Of a stretch of 64,000 nucleotides of DNA, positions 10,292 to 21,930 are shown one piece after another (positions within the stretch are counted from its first letter, which is position 1; each line of letters opens with the position of its first letter). Below the pieces are notes generated by a model. It saw only the letters and a list, made by a program, of their open reading frames with translations. It was not told where the DNA came from and ran no database searches. The position numbers and the translations under genes are program-made. This stretch comes from Scleromitrula shiraiana (Eukaryota; Ascomycota; Leotiomycetes; Helotiales; Sclerotiniaceae), in contig JABELC010000004.1 in the NCBI GenBank assembly GCA_028455995.1, positions 2,542,001-2,606,000 of the forward strand. Reading direction: 5' to 3'.

Positions 10292-11917
10292 ATGGCTGAA
10301 AATCAATCTGTTTTCGACTTCATAGTAATTGGAGGAGGCGCATCAGGTCTCATTGTTGCCAACCGTTTGTCAGAGGATCCGAAGGTAAAATTTTTGGTTC
10401 TTGAGGCTGGCAAGAGCTACTTTGGAGATCCAAAGATCAATATGCCCGCTGGCTGGATGGGATTGGAACGCTTTAGCACCATACTATCGCAAGTTTCAGC
10501 CCCTTACCAAACCATCAGAAGCCGATGTGGAACATCTCGGACTCCATAACAACTATTCCGGGAATCTGCCAACTTCTGGTCCTATCCACGCCTCATTTCC
10601 AGCCGCTCCTGAAAATCCATTCCCCAAAGTATGGAATGAAACTTTCAAGAATCTTGGCTACGGCTTCAGTGGCGATGTGTCAGAAGGTATGCATTTGGAC
10701 CATACTCCAATCCTGCTAGCATTGATCCAAAATACCGACAACGTAGCTATGCAGCGTCTGCTTATTACGAACCTGTCGTTGATCGGACTAACCTGGTTGT
10801 GCTTACTGAAGCCACTGTCACCAAGATTATCCTAGAAGGTAAATCACTGCCATTGACAGCAGCAGGTATTGAATACCCCCACGAGGAAACTCTAAAAACA
10901 ATGAAGGCATCTAAAGAAATCATACTCTCCGGCGGTACTGTCCAATCTCCCAAACTCTTGGAACTCTCAGGTGTTGGATCCCCTGAAATTCTCAAATTAC
11001 ATGGAATCAACGTCCGTATCGCAAACCCCAATGCCGGAGAGAATCTTCAAGACCATGGCATGAGTGGAATTAGTTATGAGGTCATTGATGGAGTTCAAAC
11101 AAACGATGATCTCAGTCGTGGAAGCCAAGAAGCTTTAGGCAAAGCTATGACCGACTATATGACATCACAATCCGGACCATTCAGCCATGCTACTTTCATG
11201 TCTACTTCGTTCATCCCAGTTGACGATTTCCAAACCGACGAGGGTCGAGAAGAACTCGAACACTTGCTCAAAACATACCCAGCTTCTACAAGTGATCTTC
11301 CACATCACGAATTTGTCCGCTCTATTTTCGAAGATCGCGAGCAAGGCAATGGAATGATATTTATGTACTCAGCCCAAGGAAATTTTGGAGCTAACTTTGC
11401 AAAGGAACTATGTATTGCCGATATGCCAGAAAATTTCGTCACCATGAGTGCAGTGTTATTAGATCCTCTCAGCACCGGACACTCCCACATCACCTCTTCA
11501 AATCCAAGCATACCCTCCGAAATAAATTTCAAATACCTTAGCCACCCTCTCAATCCCGAAGTCTTAGCCCGCCATCTCCGTTTTGCCGATAAGTTGGCAG
11601 TAACTGAACCGCTTGCTTCGCTACTCAAACCTAATGGGAAACGCAATAAATCCTATACACGCTTCAAGGATCTAGACGAGGTTAAGAAATATATTCGGAA
11701 GACTGCAATGTCCAATTGGCATCCAGTTGGAACATGCTCGATGTTACCTGAAGACAGGGGAGGAGTATTTGATACGAATTTGAGGGTTTATGGAACTAGG
11801 AATATGATGGCTGTGGATGCGGATATTATGCTTATGATTCCTAGGAGTAATACTCAGACTACTGTTTATGCTGTTGCTGAGAGAGCTGCCGATATCATTA
11901 AGGGGTTGAATCGATGA
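10292..11917 (+). pseudogene. GMC-family FAD oxidoreductase, internally deleted and frameshifted
   Basis: It begins with an intact FAD-binding motif, FIVIGGGASGLIVANRLSE and FLVLEAGKSY, and reads to INMPAGWMG near 10460. There it jumps, in another frame, to DWNALAPYYRKFQPL. In GMC enzymes about 75 residues lie between these points, including the PRGKxLGGSS signature, which is missing. The second frame runs to about 10695, where a one-nt shift is needed to reach ASIDPKYRQRSYAASAYYEPV. The rest is open to 11917, including LSGVGSPEIL, the catalytic-histidine region NWHPVGTCSML and AVAERAADIIKG. Intact relatives oxidise alcohols, choline or sugars, and are common in fungal metabolite clusters. 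The family is certain; the protein cannot be active as read. Confidence 0.85.
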
Positions 11918-12306
11918 GGATGTATTCTGTGGGACTTTCAAGCTGCTGTGTCTTTACAAATTCCCACAATTACATTATTCTCTTTCCAAATTCATGTATT
12001 TACTGCTATTTACTGCTTTCAGAAAGGTCCTCGGGCTACAGCATTGAGACTGATACTTTCGTTGGGTGGTTTCTAGAGCAGATGCACTATGGTCTACTAA
12101 CCCATTATTCAATTCAGAATTTCCAGATTGATACAAATATACGTTGTTCAAAGAATTCCTATAGAGCTTTCAGCAAAAAAAAAAAACGTAACCTCTACTT
12201 CCAAACCCCGACGACTTAACTGTCAATGCAAATCAAGGATGTCCAAATCCATAGACGCTACTCCGTAATATCATTCAATATTCCAGCCAGTTCCAAACCC
12301 CATTGA
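11918..12306. other. Convergent 3' spacer between GMC relic and PKS
   Basis: A 389-bp spacer between stop codons, with an A-run near 12176-12186. A 101-codon frame here overlaps nothing recognisable and is probably chance. Confidence 0.4.
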
Positions 12307-15300
12307 TCAACCTATTTCCCAGTTAGCAATAGAACCATCCGTAAGAAATTCCAAGATCGATTTTCTCACCATAGGAGAATCCATCATAGAAAAATGATCG
12401 GCATCAGCGCGAACCACCATAACATGATCCAGCAGCTCATCCCACCCCAACGGCCCACCATCAACCCTATCATCCAAGAACCAATCCACGATTCTCTGTT
12501 CCTCGGGCAAAACCTTCGGTCTAGGAATCCTATCCTGTTTATCCACGCCCTCTCTCGCCGAGATCAAAACAGCCGGTGGGGTTTTCCGTCCCGGAAGCTT
12601 ACTCACTTGATATCTAGATAACTGCTGACTCGACATTGTATAATGGTCGTTATATCTCCTCTTTTGCTTATTAAGTTTGTCCTCGTTAGTCATCCCGATG
12701 TCAATTATAGAATCTAGGAATTTGACCAAGGCATTCGGAAGTGAGGTTGGGAAGGTAGGGCATGCTGTATCGATCAGGAAAAGCTTTTCGACTTTATTGT
12801 CGTCTTCGAGGAGTTGTCGCGCAATCTCATAAGCTACCACACCACCCATAGAATACCCACCAATCAGATACTGACCCTCGGGCTGTTTCCGTTTGATCTC
12901 TAAAACATAGGTAGCGGCTAGCTCCTCAAGTGTTGGTAACTCCTTGGGATCGGGCTTGTTTTTGAGGAAGGGGCTGTTGAGCGCATAGACCGACACATTT
13001 TTAACACCCGCTAGCAAAGACTGGAGAGGTTTAAATACAGCACTAGAGCCAAATCCACCAGGGGCAAGAAACAGGTTACGATTTCCCGAAGCCATAATAC
13101 CACGGTGTAGAAGCATGGAGGTCGCCTTCGCAGAACACGCTTCCTCAGGATTGGTGACCATGCCGCAAATTACGCGGAAGCTTCTCGACTCACGGCTCGT
13201 GCCATCGGACCAGTTGATGTGCGCAAATCCTGCATCTTGCATAGCTCGTTCCCAGGCCCATACACTCTGCAATGCGTATTTGCGGCCATCGTTGAATAGC
13301 CACCAGCCGTCTAGTAGTCCCCAGACTAGATCGCACCAGGGCAATTTTTGCGTTCCTTCGAGTAACGCTACGCAGCCGACTTTGGGACGTAATAGCTTAC
13401 GGATGTTGGCTAAACTGCATGTAAGATCGCGCGTTGCGTGTACACAACTAGTTGCCACAACAATGTGATGGCGTTCTAGTAACTCCTCTGGAGGATCCTC
13501 TTCGATGTTTAGTTTCATAAACTTCATGCCTACGGTGTCTTTGAAGGTTGTTTTCATAGCGCGCATAACTTGTGATACCGAGATATCGGTGAACGTGTAC
13601 GTGAAAGGGATCCCAGTGGATTGAAGATGCGGTAGGAGATGCTTGGTGGTACCACCCGTACCGGCACCTACCTCAAGGATATGCAAAGGTCCATCGTCGA
13701 AAATCTTAGAGTGAATGGCAGCTGAGAAGAAATCGCAAAGTACTTGTGTGGCAGCTCGTACATCCGGAGCGTTGAAATTGAAATCATCAAGGAGGTTGCG
13801 ACCTTTATCGTTGCCGTACAAGAGGGAGAGAGGGTCGATTTTTCCGACGAGACAATCCGCCAAGTGAGGGCCAACGAGACCTACTAGGCCGTTTATTGAT
13901 GTATAATGAGGAAAGTCCAAAATAAGCTTGGTGACCAAATTCTCAACCGACTTGCTACCTATGTCACAATCTATATCCGCTGGGCCGCGTAGAAAATTAT
14001 CCCCTGCTTTCTCCACAACACCAGCCTCTTCCAGAATATCCCAGAGCCGCAAAATTTCTCTACGGTACTTCGTGAGCGTCAATCCTAGAGTAGGAAGCTT
14101 CTCTCCTTGAAGAAATTCTCTAATGGGACAGTCGAGTTTCTCAAAGGCTTCGATGATGAAAGCAGTGACTATTTTCAACTGTTCGGGGTACACTTGATCC
14201 CAATAGCCCAGATACTTGGCATTTTTAGCATGAGCATCGAAGCCGTGACGAATCTTTTGAAATACTGCATGCATCGAAGTAGTATTACATTTAGCCAGAG
14301 TTACCATCTCACTTTCTTTTGGCTTGGTTACATTGGTGTATGGAAGCACAGGACTACCAATACTCGAAGTTAAAGGTCCTTGGAAAGATTTCGATGAACT
14401 ACTTACTGGAGTCTGTAATGGATCAACATTTGATACATCTGGAATGAGATTACAAAGAGATGCTACATCGACCATTGAAGCGAAATCGGCTGATGATATC
14501 TCGAGACCGAACGTTTTGTTCAGATTGTTAATGATCTCCGTCGCAACAAGAGAGTCAACACCTAGTTCCTCGAGCTTTGAATCCATCTGAATCTCTGCAA
14601 TTGATAGGCCGAGAGATTGGCCGAGAATTTCAAAAACAGTATTGTGTTCGTTTGAAATAGAGCTATTTGCTCCCTCGAAAATGGAACCTGAACGTTGTTT
14701 CTCATCATCATCGTTGTTAGTATCAGCAGTATCGGTACCAACTCGGCAAGAGATCCTATCACATAAAGATGCGACATCTGTGATCCTTTCAAACTCGTGG
14801 ATTGATATGTTAATCTTGAACTTGTCCGAGATATTAGCCATGATTTCCGAATCAGTTGATGAGTCTACACCAAGCTCATTTAGGGTGGCCTTTCGTGTAA
14901 CTTGCTCGACTGGAATATCCAGGGACATGCTGAGGATCTCTTGCACACCACTCAGTATATCAACTAAGTTGATTTCATCTCCCCCACACTTCTGTGGAGG
15001 GAGATTAGAAATGGTTTGATATGAACTCTTCGATGTTGATGATCGAGCAACAGGCTTCGACACACTGGTTGAGTGCTCCTTAGTGTTCATGTCCGGATTA
15101 GCTCGCGTTAACATCTTAGCTAACAAACTTCGAGGCACCTTTGAGAACTTGATTCCTTTGGCACACCATATGATCTTCCTACTCTGTTTATCAAACGCGA
15201 ACAAGTCCAACACTGTCTCCTTCTTATCTTCCCTGACAATCCTCGTGTATGCTCTATATTTCCCACTATCCTTAACCGAATTCAAAGGCCCTACGGAACC

Positions 15301-18300
15301 CATACCCGTACAGACATATGAGAAATTTTCATCCTCTTCTTCCTGTTCGATGTTGCGTATCAAGTGAACAAAGGCACCAGATACTTGCATGAAGTTGTCC
15401 ATAATCAAAAGGTCGAAGATGCTATCATTCGGCGTCTTAGCCATGATATCCAAATCATCAATCGGCATACTAATATCACCTGCACCCTCATATTCTTTAC
15501 CGGCTAAGTAACGCAGGCCTCGGTATACCGACGAATACTTGACCATCTTCCCAAATACTTTGTACACCATTGTGCCACGTAATGCCTCTGTGTCGATGTC
15601 ATCTTCTAGTAAGCTACATGTACGAATCCATTTGATTTTCTCATCCTGTTCATCGCTGATACTGCTGTTACTTTCGCGCAAACGCATAACACCCGTCGCA
15701 TGCGAAGTTGGCCTGTCATCATTCCTAGTAGAGGAAAATTCAAAAAACCACGTATCTTCCATCTTCTTTGTCAACATCAAATTGACAAGACGCTGTGTGT
15801 CCAAACCTAAAGCCGTCTTGATCTCCAAAGCCTCAATTATAATTTCCGGAATCACCGTCATCATCTGCGAATTATGTAGCAAGACGATTGCGTGTGAACA
15901 TAATTCCAAATACATTGACGCCGGACATATTGGGGATCCTACTACAACGTGGCCCTTGACAAGTTCCTGGTAACGCTTGCTACGAGTATCAACTTTGAAA
16001 ATAAATTCACCCGGAGGGTAGATTTGAGATTTATCCTGTGCTATGTATGGGAAGTCATTGATATTTTTCGAGCAATGTGGACACACTTCAGACGATTTTT
16101 TCGAGTTCCCATCCACTTTTTTGCCTCTATCACCGGATAGATCAACGTAATCTAACCAATGTCTGTCCTTTTCGAACTGATATGGTGGTAGAGCCAGAGG
16201 TGTGTAACTCGTTCTTTGATTCCGATGGAACGGCCAGAATTGCACGTGAGATTGTCCATTTCTCCACAGTGTGACCGTGGCATCGGTGAGAGATCGCACC
16301 AACTCTTTGCTATTGATAGCCACGAAGTCGTGTTGGGTCTGGTATTGCGCCTGGAGTAGTGCATTCCGCGCCATGGTAATGATAGGGCCGCCAAAACCAG
16401 CCTCAAGAAAGATACAAGAACCCAGGTGATTAACTATCCGTGAGATAGTCTGGCCAAAGTAAACAGGCTGGCGGGTATTGCGGGCGATTATATTGGAACC
16501 AGGGCCGGTCCATGAGTCTTCGTGACAGGATTCAAAGTGTAAGGTTGGGTCCTATTTCGCACAGAGGTTGGTGATTAGAAAGAGAGAAGATATTAAAAGA
16601 GAGTACATGAGAAACATCAAGCTCCTAGAGTTTGATCAACACTTCTTATGACTTACTTGAAATGGGATCGAAGCCGATAACTTGGCGCTCTCGTACATAA
16701 TCGAATCAGCCATCGCGGAGTGGTATGCATGCATATCTTTCAGAACCTTGAAGCTTAATTTTTCGCCGTTGTCTTTCTTAACTTCAAGGTACGACTCGAG
16801 AAGCTTGATGTTTGAAGTGCTTCCCGTAACAACATAGTTGTTGGGTCCGTTATAACACGCTACATCGAGTTTGACTTCTGGATGCTCCTGATAGAAAGAC
16901 TTTAGATGCTCTATTGGCGTCATATTTGATCCGATTAAGTCTGCCTCTATAGCTATCATAGAACCTTTGTCGTCACCCCAGAACTTTTGAATGATAGACG
17001 CGCGGCCTGCATAGATGTTAGTATTCGATGATCACCTTTCTGACCTAGAAGTTCAGGATATACTAACTATAAACCGTTAGCATTTACCATAAAATATTAA
17101 GTAAATCACATCTTCGGCCAACTAATCAATCATCAACAAAACAACACATACCTCGTAACAAGTCTCATTCCATCTTCCAAAGTCAAAGCACCCGAAACAG
17201 TCAACGCCGTCCACTCTCCAAACGAGTGACCACAAATCGCTTGAGGTTTAACGCCCGAGTCAATCCACGACATGGCGCATGAGTACTGAATGGCAAACAT
17301 AGCAGCATGACGGAAAACAATATCGCTATCTTCCTTGATTCCTTGAAGAATAGCTGGGAACAGGGTGGGGGTGGGTAGATTGAGCGATCGCATCACCTCG
17401 TCGCATCGATGCAGATGTGTGCGGAATAGTAAAGAGATGTCGTAAAGGAGCTTGGCTGATGGGGTGGTATTACCGTTCTGTCCACTGAAAAGGAGCACGA
17501 TGGGCTTGGGTTTTGGAGAGGTAATTATATGCTTCTCGGGATTGCCGAGTTGGGACTGTAGATCGTGTACTGTGTTGATAAAGAGGGTTAATGGTTGCTT
17601 TTTCGGGACTTGGTAGAAGTTTACAAATACTTACTAGATGTAGTGGTTGTGCAAAATACGTGCTGGAGTCGACGATTCTGCTTTGCCGCCAAAGTAAAAG
17701 CTAAGTCAGGAGTTGATTTTGGAGCGAACGAACCTCTCTCAATCTGGTTCTTCAACTTGTCACAATAAGCAAAAAGACTAGCTTTGCAAGCTGCAGAAAT
17801 TAAAATTGGCCATGTAGAGATGAGACTAGTAGAAATTGGTAACTCTCTTGATAATGAAGACGAAGATGATGATTGAGCGGGTGGAGGCGCAACAATAGCA
17901 GCAGCATTGCTACCTGAAGCACCAAAGTTGTTAACAAATGCCAAACGAAAATCATCACGCCATTCCCTCAGTACCATCGGGATGTCCATTTTATCGGTCT
18001 CGAGTGCCGATATATTTGGGTTCAGCGTCTTGAATTGAGCTTGCATAGGAATCATACCGTGCTTCATCATAAGCAAGACCTTAATCAAAGACACCACACC
18101 CGAAGTCCCCTCACAATGGCCAACATTTGATTTTACCGAGCCAATTTTCAAGACAGAATTTCTATCCTTTCCACCTAGAACTCGTCGGATGCCTTCAACC
18201 TCGACAGGATCACCGGCTCGCGTTCCGGTACCATGAGCTTCAACATACGATACATCTCCCGGATTAACTCCAGCTCGAGCTAGCACATCTCTGTACAATG

Positions 18301-20599
18301 CCATCTGGCTCTCCAGAACCGGATTAGTGATACTAGTACTATTAATGTTCTGATTATTACCCGTAGCTAACAATACTCCTTTAATGTCATCCCCATCTTT
18401 CAACGCCTCTTCCAATGATTTTAGCACCACGATACCAACGGCCTCACCGCGACAATATCCATCAGCTCTTGCATCAAAAGCTTTGCATCCACCTGTATCG
18501 CCAAGAAACCCCCCTACGCGTAACGCCTCGAACAAAACAAGGTTGGTGATTAAATTAGCACCACCCGCAACCGCTTGCGTACACTCGCCTCCCTGAATAG
18601 CGCGACAAGCTTGATGAATAGCAACCATAGACGAGGAACAGGCCGTATCGATAGTCTGCGAGGGGCCCGTCCAACCAAAGTGGTGACTTAGTCTTCCAGA
18701 TGCGAATGAACGAACCATGCCAACACCTGTATATGGCGAGGATGGGTGACATGCTAAATTTAGCGAGTAATCAGGTGCAGTCATTCCAATGAAACAACCC
18801 GTCGTATCTTTGTTCTTAGTTCTATCATGCGTCTCTGCCTCTTGCACCCGGCCGCCACCAAAATAATTTGCTGATTCAAGCGCATGATATGTTATTTCGA
18901 GTAATAAACGCTGGTGCGGATCTAGAGCCGCTGCTTCACGCTTTGATCTCTTGAAAAATTGATGGTCGAACGACTCAATATTTGATAGGAAGTTCCCCAA
19001 CATCTTGCCCTTACTTGCCGCATCAGGAAACCGCTTAGCATCAATTTCGCGCTCCAAAGTTTTACCTGTTTCTAATGCTTGCCAAAGATCGTCTGCAGTA
19101 TCTCCAGCTGCTGTTCGACACGCCATACCTACAACTGCTATTGCATTCTTTGGATAATTGTTGTAGCTTGTAGTAAAAGTTCCTTGCTTTTCTTTCTTAC
19201 GTGGCGTGATATCCTTGAGCATCGGATGTCGAACTGGCTCATTTACCTCAAGCTCCAATGCGCGGACTACAGCCGCATTATCAGTCTTCAGATTCATGAT
19301 GCGATCCCATGCTTCAAATGCCTCTTCTTTGCATATGTCCATAATACCCCTAGATTGCATCCCTCTATTAATCATCCGCGTTGCAGACTTGTTCTGTGCC
19401 AACATACCCACATTGCGCCATGCAGTCCATTGAATCGATGTGCTGTTATCACCATGACGTCTTCTCTGTGCTGCCAGCCCATCCAGGAATGCGTTTGCAG
19501 ATGCATAGGATAACTGGCCTGGAAATCCTACAAGCTGCCCTATTGATGATACAAGGACGAAGAAATCTAGAGTCCCAGGTGGGAATAATTTGTCGAGGAT
19601 TAAAGATCCTATTATCTTTGGTGCCAATACTTCGGCGATGTCAGAAGACGTGCAGCGCTCAAGTATATGATAACCTGCAACACCAGCCGCATGGACCACT
19701 CCTTTTATAGGTGGCATATGCAAGTTTTCAATGGCTTGGTTCAGAGTAAAATCCGAACCAGGCTTGCTAAGATCAATAGCTAGCACATGAACCGCGGCAC
19801 CAAGGGTTTTGAGCTCAGTGATACGAGAGACGAGCTTGTCGACATTGGCATCGTTCAATTTGCCCTCTAGACTTGATGGTAAGCCATGGCGAGATATTAG
19901 TAAAAGGTTGCGGGCACCTCTTGTGCCCATCCAAGATGCAATTTCCAGACCCACACCACTTGTTCCACCCGTGATTAGATATGTCCCTTCAGGATTTAAC
20001 TGTAACTTTTCCACATCATTCGACATATCTTGAAAGGGTTGTAACGAAGCCGTCTGTGCTACACCTTTGTGAACCCTAACGATATCAAAGCCTTGCGCAT
20101 ACATGATAGCGAAGAATGGGAACCCGATTCCCTCCTCTTCGAATAGTCCACCAAAGATCTCTGGTATTTCCATCTTAATCACACGCGCCAAACCATAAAG
20201 AGGGGCATACCCAAGGTCACGTACACCGAGATCTTTGTGGACAACCGAAAACAGTTTGCAGGTGTTGTTCTTATTAAGCCGGCAATGCTGGCGTATTATC
20301 TTCGCAGCCGTAATTAAATCAAAACATGACTTGGTCGCGGCTTCATAGACATCATTCTTAGTCTTTGCAGCATGTGGGATGTGAACAACAATGGTATCAA
20401 TTGTTAATAGAAGTGCTATCTCCGTGGGATCGCCAACAATTTCATACACTCCATCGATGAACTGCTTCTTGTATGCGGACAGCCTATCATTAGGTTCCTC
20501 ATTGCTGACCAGGAATATAAATTTTCTAAAGTTGAGTGGATTCTCGCATAGTGTTGCGGGTGTCCAATCGATCCGGTGAATTAAGTTGTTTGTGTTCAT
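12307..20599 (-). CDS. Iterative type I polyketide synthase, KR-KS-AT-PT/DH-ACP-ACP-CMeT-TE
   Basis: Four exons (17635-20599, 17153-17569, 16657-17006, 12307-16551) give 2658 residues. Domains in order: structural and catalytic KR subdomains (about 1-460; TGGTSGVG at 210, tetrad K328, S352, Y365, N369); KS (485-905; C654 in DTACSSS, H789, H828); AT (about 1010-1330; GHSFG S1104, HAYHS H1223); PT/DH hot-dog fold (about 1400-1720; H1445 in HVVVGSPICP, D1629 in DNFMQVSG); ACP1 (S1808 in LGVDSS); ACP2 (S1911 in LGVDSL); C-methyltransferase (2003-2378; EVGAGTGG); thioesterase (2398-2653; S2478 in GYSMGG, D2505, H2630). Apart from the N-terminus this is a methylating non-reducing synthase of the DMOA/methylorsellinate kind, but no SAT domain is present and a KR with all catalytic residues takes its place. 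It probably makes a methylated aromatic or partly reduced polyketide; the product is unknown. The start is the first Met of the long frame, and an upstream exon is not excluded. Confidence 0.93.
17007..17152 (-). other. Candidate [D1,2] stwintron (twin intron) in the PKS AT region
   Basis: An internal intron (17067-17151, donor GTATGT, branch GCTAAC, acceptor TATAG) sits between the first and second nucleotides of the donor of an external intron. Removing it joins G17152 to TTAGT at 17066, creating a donor GTTAGT. The external intron then ends at ATGCAG (17007) with its own branch ACTAAC. Only this two-step excision gives an in-frame junction, ACG AGC CGC GCG (Thr-Ser-Arg-Ala), matching the conserved (S/G)RAS segment after the AT GHSFG helix. 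A single intron with the same outer GT and AG leaves the frame off by one and hits a stop. Total length is 146 nt. Confidence 0.8.
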
Positions 20600-21930
20600 T
20601 ATCGCTTGCTTCCTGTCAAGTATTGTGATCGTTGGTGATCAAAGTAAGCTTTTCACAAGAGTAATAAATGTGATCCAAATCCTCAAGTTTTCTTCATACG
20701 AATCTTGAATAATCGTATCCATCATAACCAATGTGTTACCTACCCATTATATAGATAGACACTGAACAAGCGGGGTAGCTCAGTGTTCAAAAGCCAGATC
20801 TGAACACCGAATTAGTAGGTAGGTGGTAGGTAGTATGTGTACTCTCTTCTATAAAAGGTGATGATATCAGCTCACCTCTTTGCGCCTCCACCGGCAATAT
20901 ATAGTACATGTGCATAGGGATGGGGACTAAATGTAACAAAATATGACATCATTTGACATCCTTTGACAATCGCAAACCAATAGGCATGATTGTTACGCAA
21001 AATATCATTGGTATGAAAGGATTCTTTGAGGATATACTTTTGAATGTTATATGATATTTGAAAATTAGTAATCTCATAAGCAACATTGCTCGTTTATTAG
21101 AGGGTATAGAACGGCACTGTTATAAAATGCAATATATCCTTATTGTATTGTAGTAGTTGTTCAAGGGTATCAAGAAGGGTTGTTACAAAAGGAAGGAGTG
21201 GTATAGTACGACGTCGAGGTGGACGATACAACATCACATGTTGTATCGTCCATGCTTTAGATTTAGTACAAACGGCCTTCAAAGATATATCGTTAACAAA
21301 TAATTGTAAGCATTTACAAGCTATATAATAATTATTAGAGATATATAAAAGAGCCTTTTCAATATCATTTATTTAGACTTCAGAAGCCTATAAATACCTA
21401 TACCTAAAATCAAACATCTTGCTAATATAGACGTCTTGTCTACCTATCTATATCAACCCACAAACAGACGAGCAAAACCAAAAAAATTCTAATTATCCAA
21501 AAATCGAAATTCACAATCATTTTATCTTTCAAGGGCTAAAGTGTCTACGTATTGACGAATTCAATGTGCAGTATATCTAAGGTTTCCTGGAAGGTATGCC
21601 ATTATGCATAATAATATTTATCTGTCACTGGAACTCATGATCGATTTCCCCGCATCACTCAGTATATGCACCCTCTTGATGATATACATTATTTTCATTG
21701 ACATGAACTCGTCTAGCTCCTTGGAAAATGCACGCCTACTTCCCCACTCATCTCCCTACGATCCGCGCCAATCAACCCGTACAGTGATCAGCGCTGCAAA
21801 AGCTCAGGCAGCCAAGCCCCATCATTCGGAATTAGCATTACGCTAGCCAACTGGGTATCATTATATGTATATGCAATGTAACACATAGACAAAGTAAAGA
21901 AACCTTCGCACTCCCGATAACACACTAGAA
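20600..21930. promoter_or_regulatory. PKS upstream region with repeats and a perfect hairpin
   Basis: About 1.3 kb between the PKS start and the 3' end of the hydrolase gene; no convincing CDS. Two things stand out: three closely spaced TGACA elements (20944-20970, two reading TGACATC) and a perfect 13-bp inverted repeat at 21221-21251. An 80-codon frame at 21604-21846 has no family features. Confidence 0.5.
21221..21251. repeat. Perfect 13-bp inverted repeat, 5-nt loop
   Basis: Arms GGACGATACAACA (21221-21233) and TGTTGTATCGTCC (21239-21251) are exact reverse complements around the loop TCACA. It lies about 620 bp upstream of the PKS start codon. It could be a binding site for a dimeric regulator, a structured RNA or a remnant of a mobile element; the sequence alone does not decide. 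Confidence 0.8.

Noticed and set aside
17007..17152. Frameshift in the PKS between exons 2 and 3
   Set aside because: A single canonical intron gives an off-by-one frame, but the twin-intron reading restores the conserved sequence and an exact codon total, so a mutation is not needed.
21604..21846. 80-residue ORF between PKS and hydrolase
   Set aside because: No recognisable feature; lies in AT-rich spacer.
20600..21900. A SAT-domain exon upstream of the PKS
   Set aside because: No minus-strand frame here carries a GxCxG-type or other acyltransferase motif.
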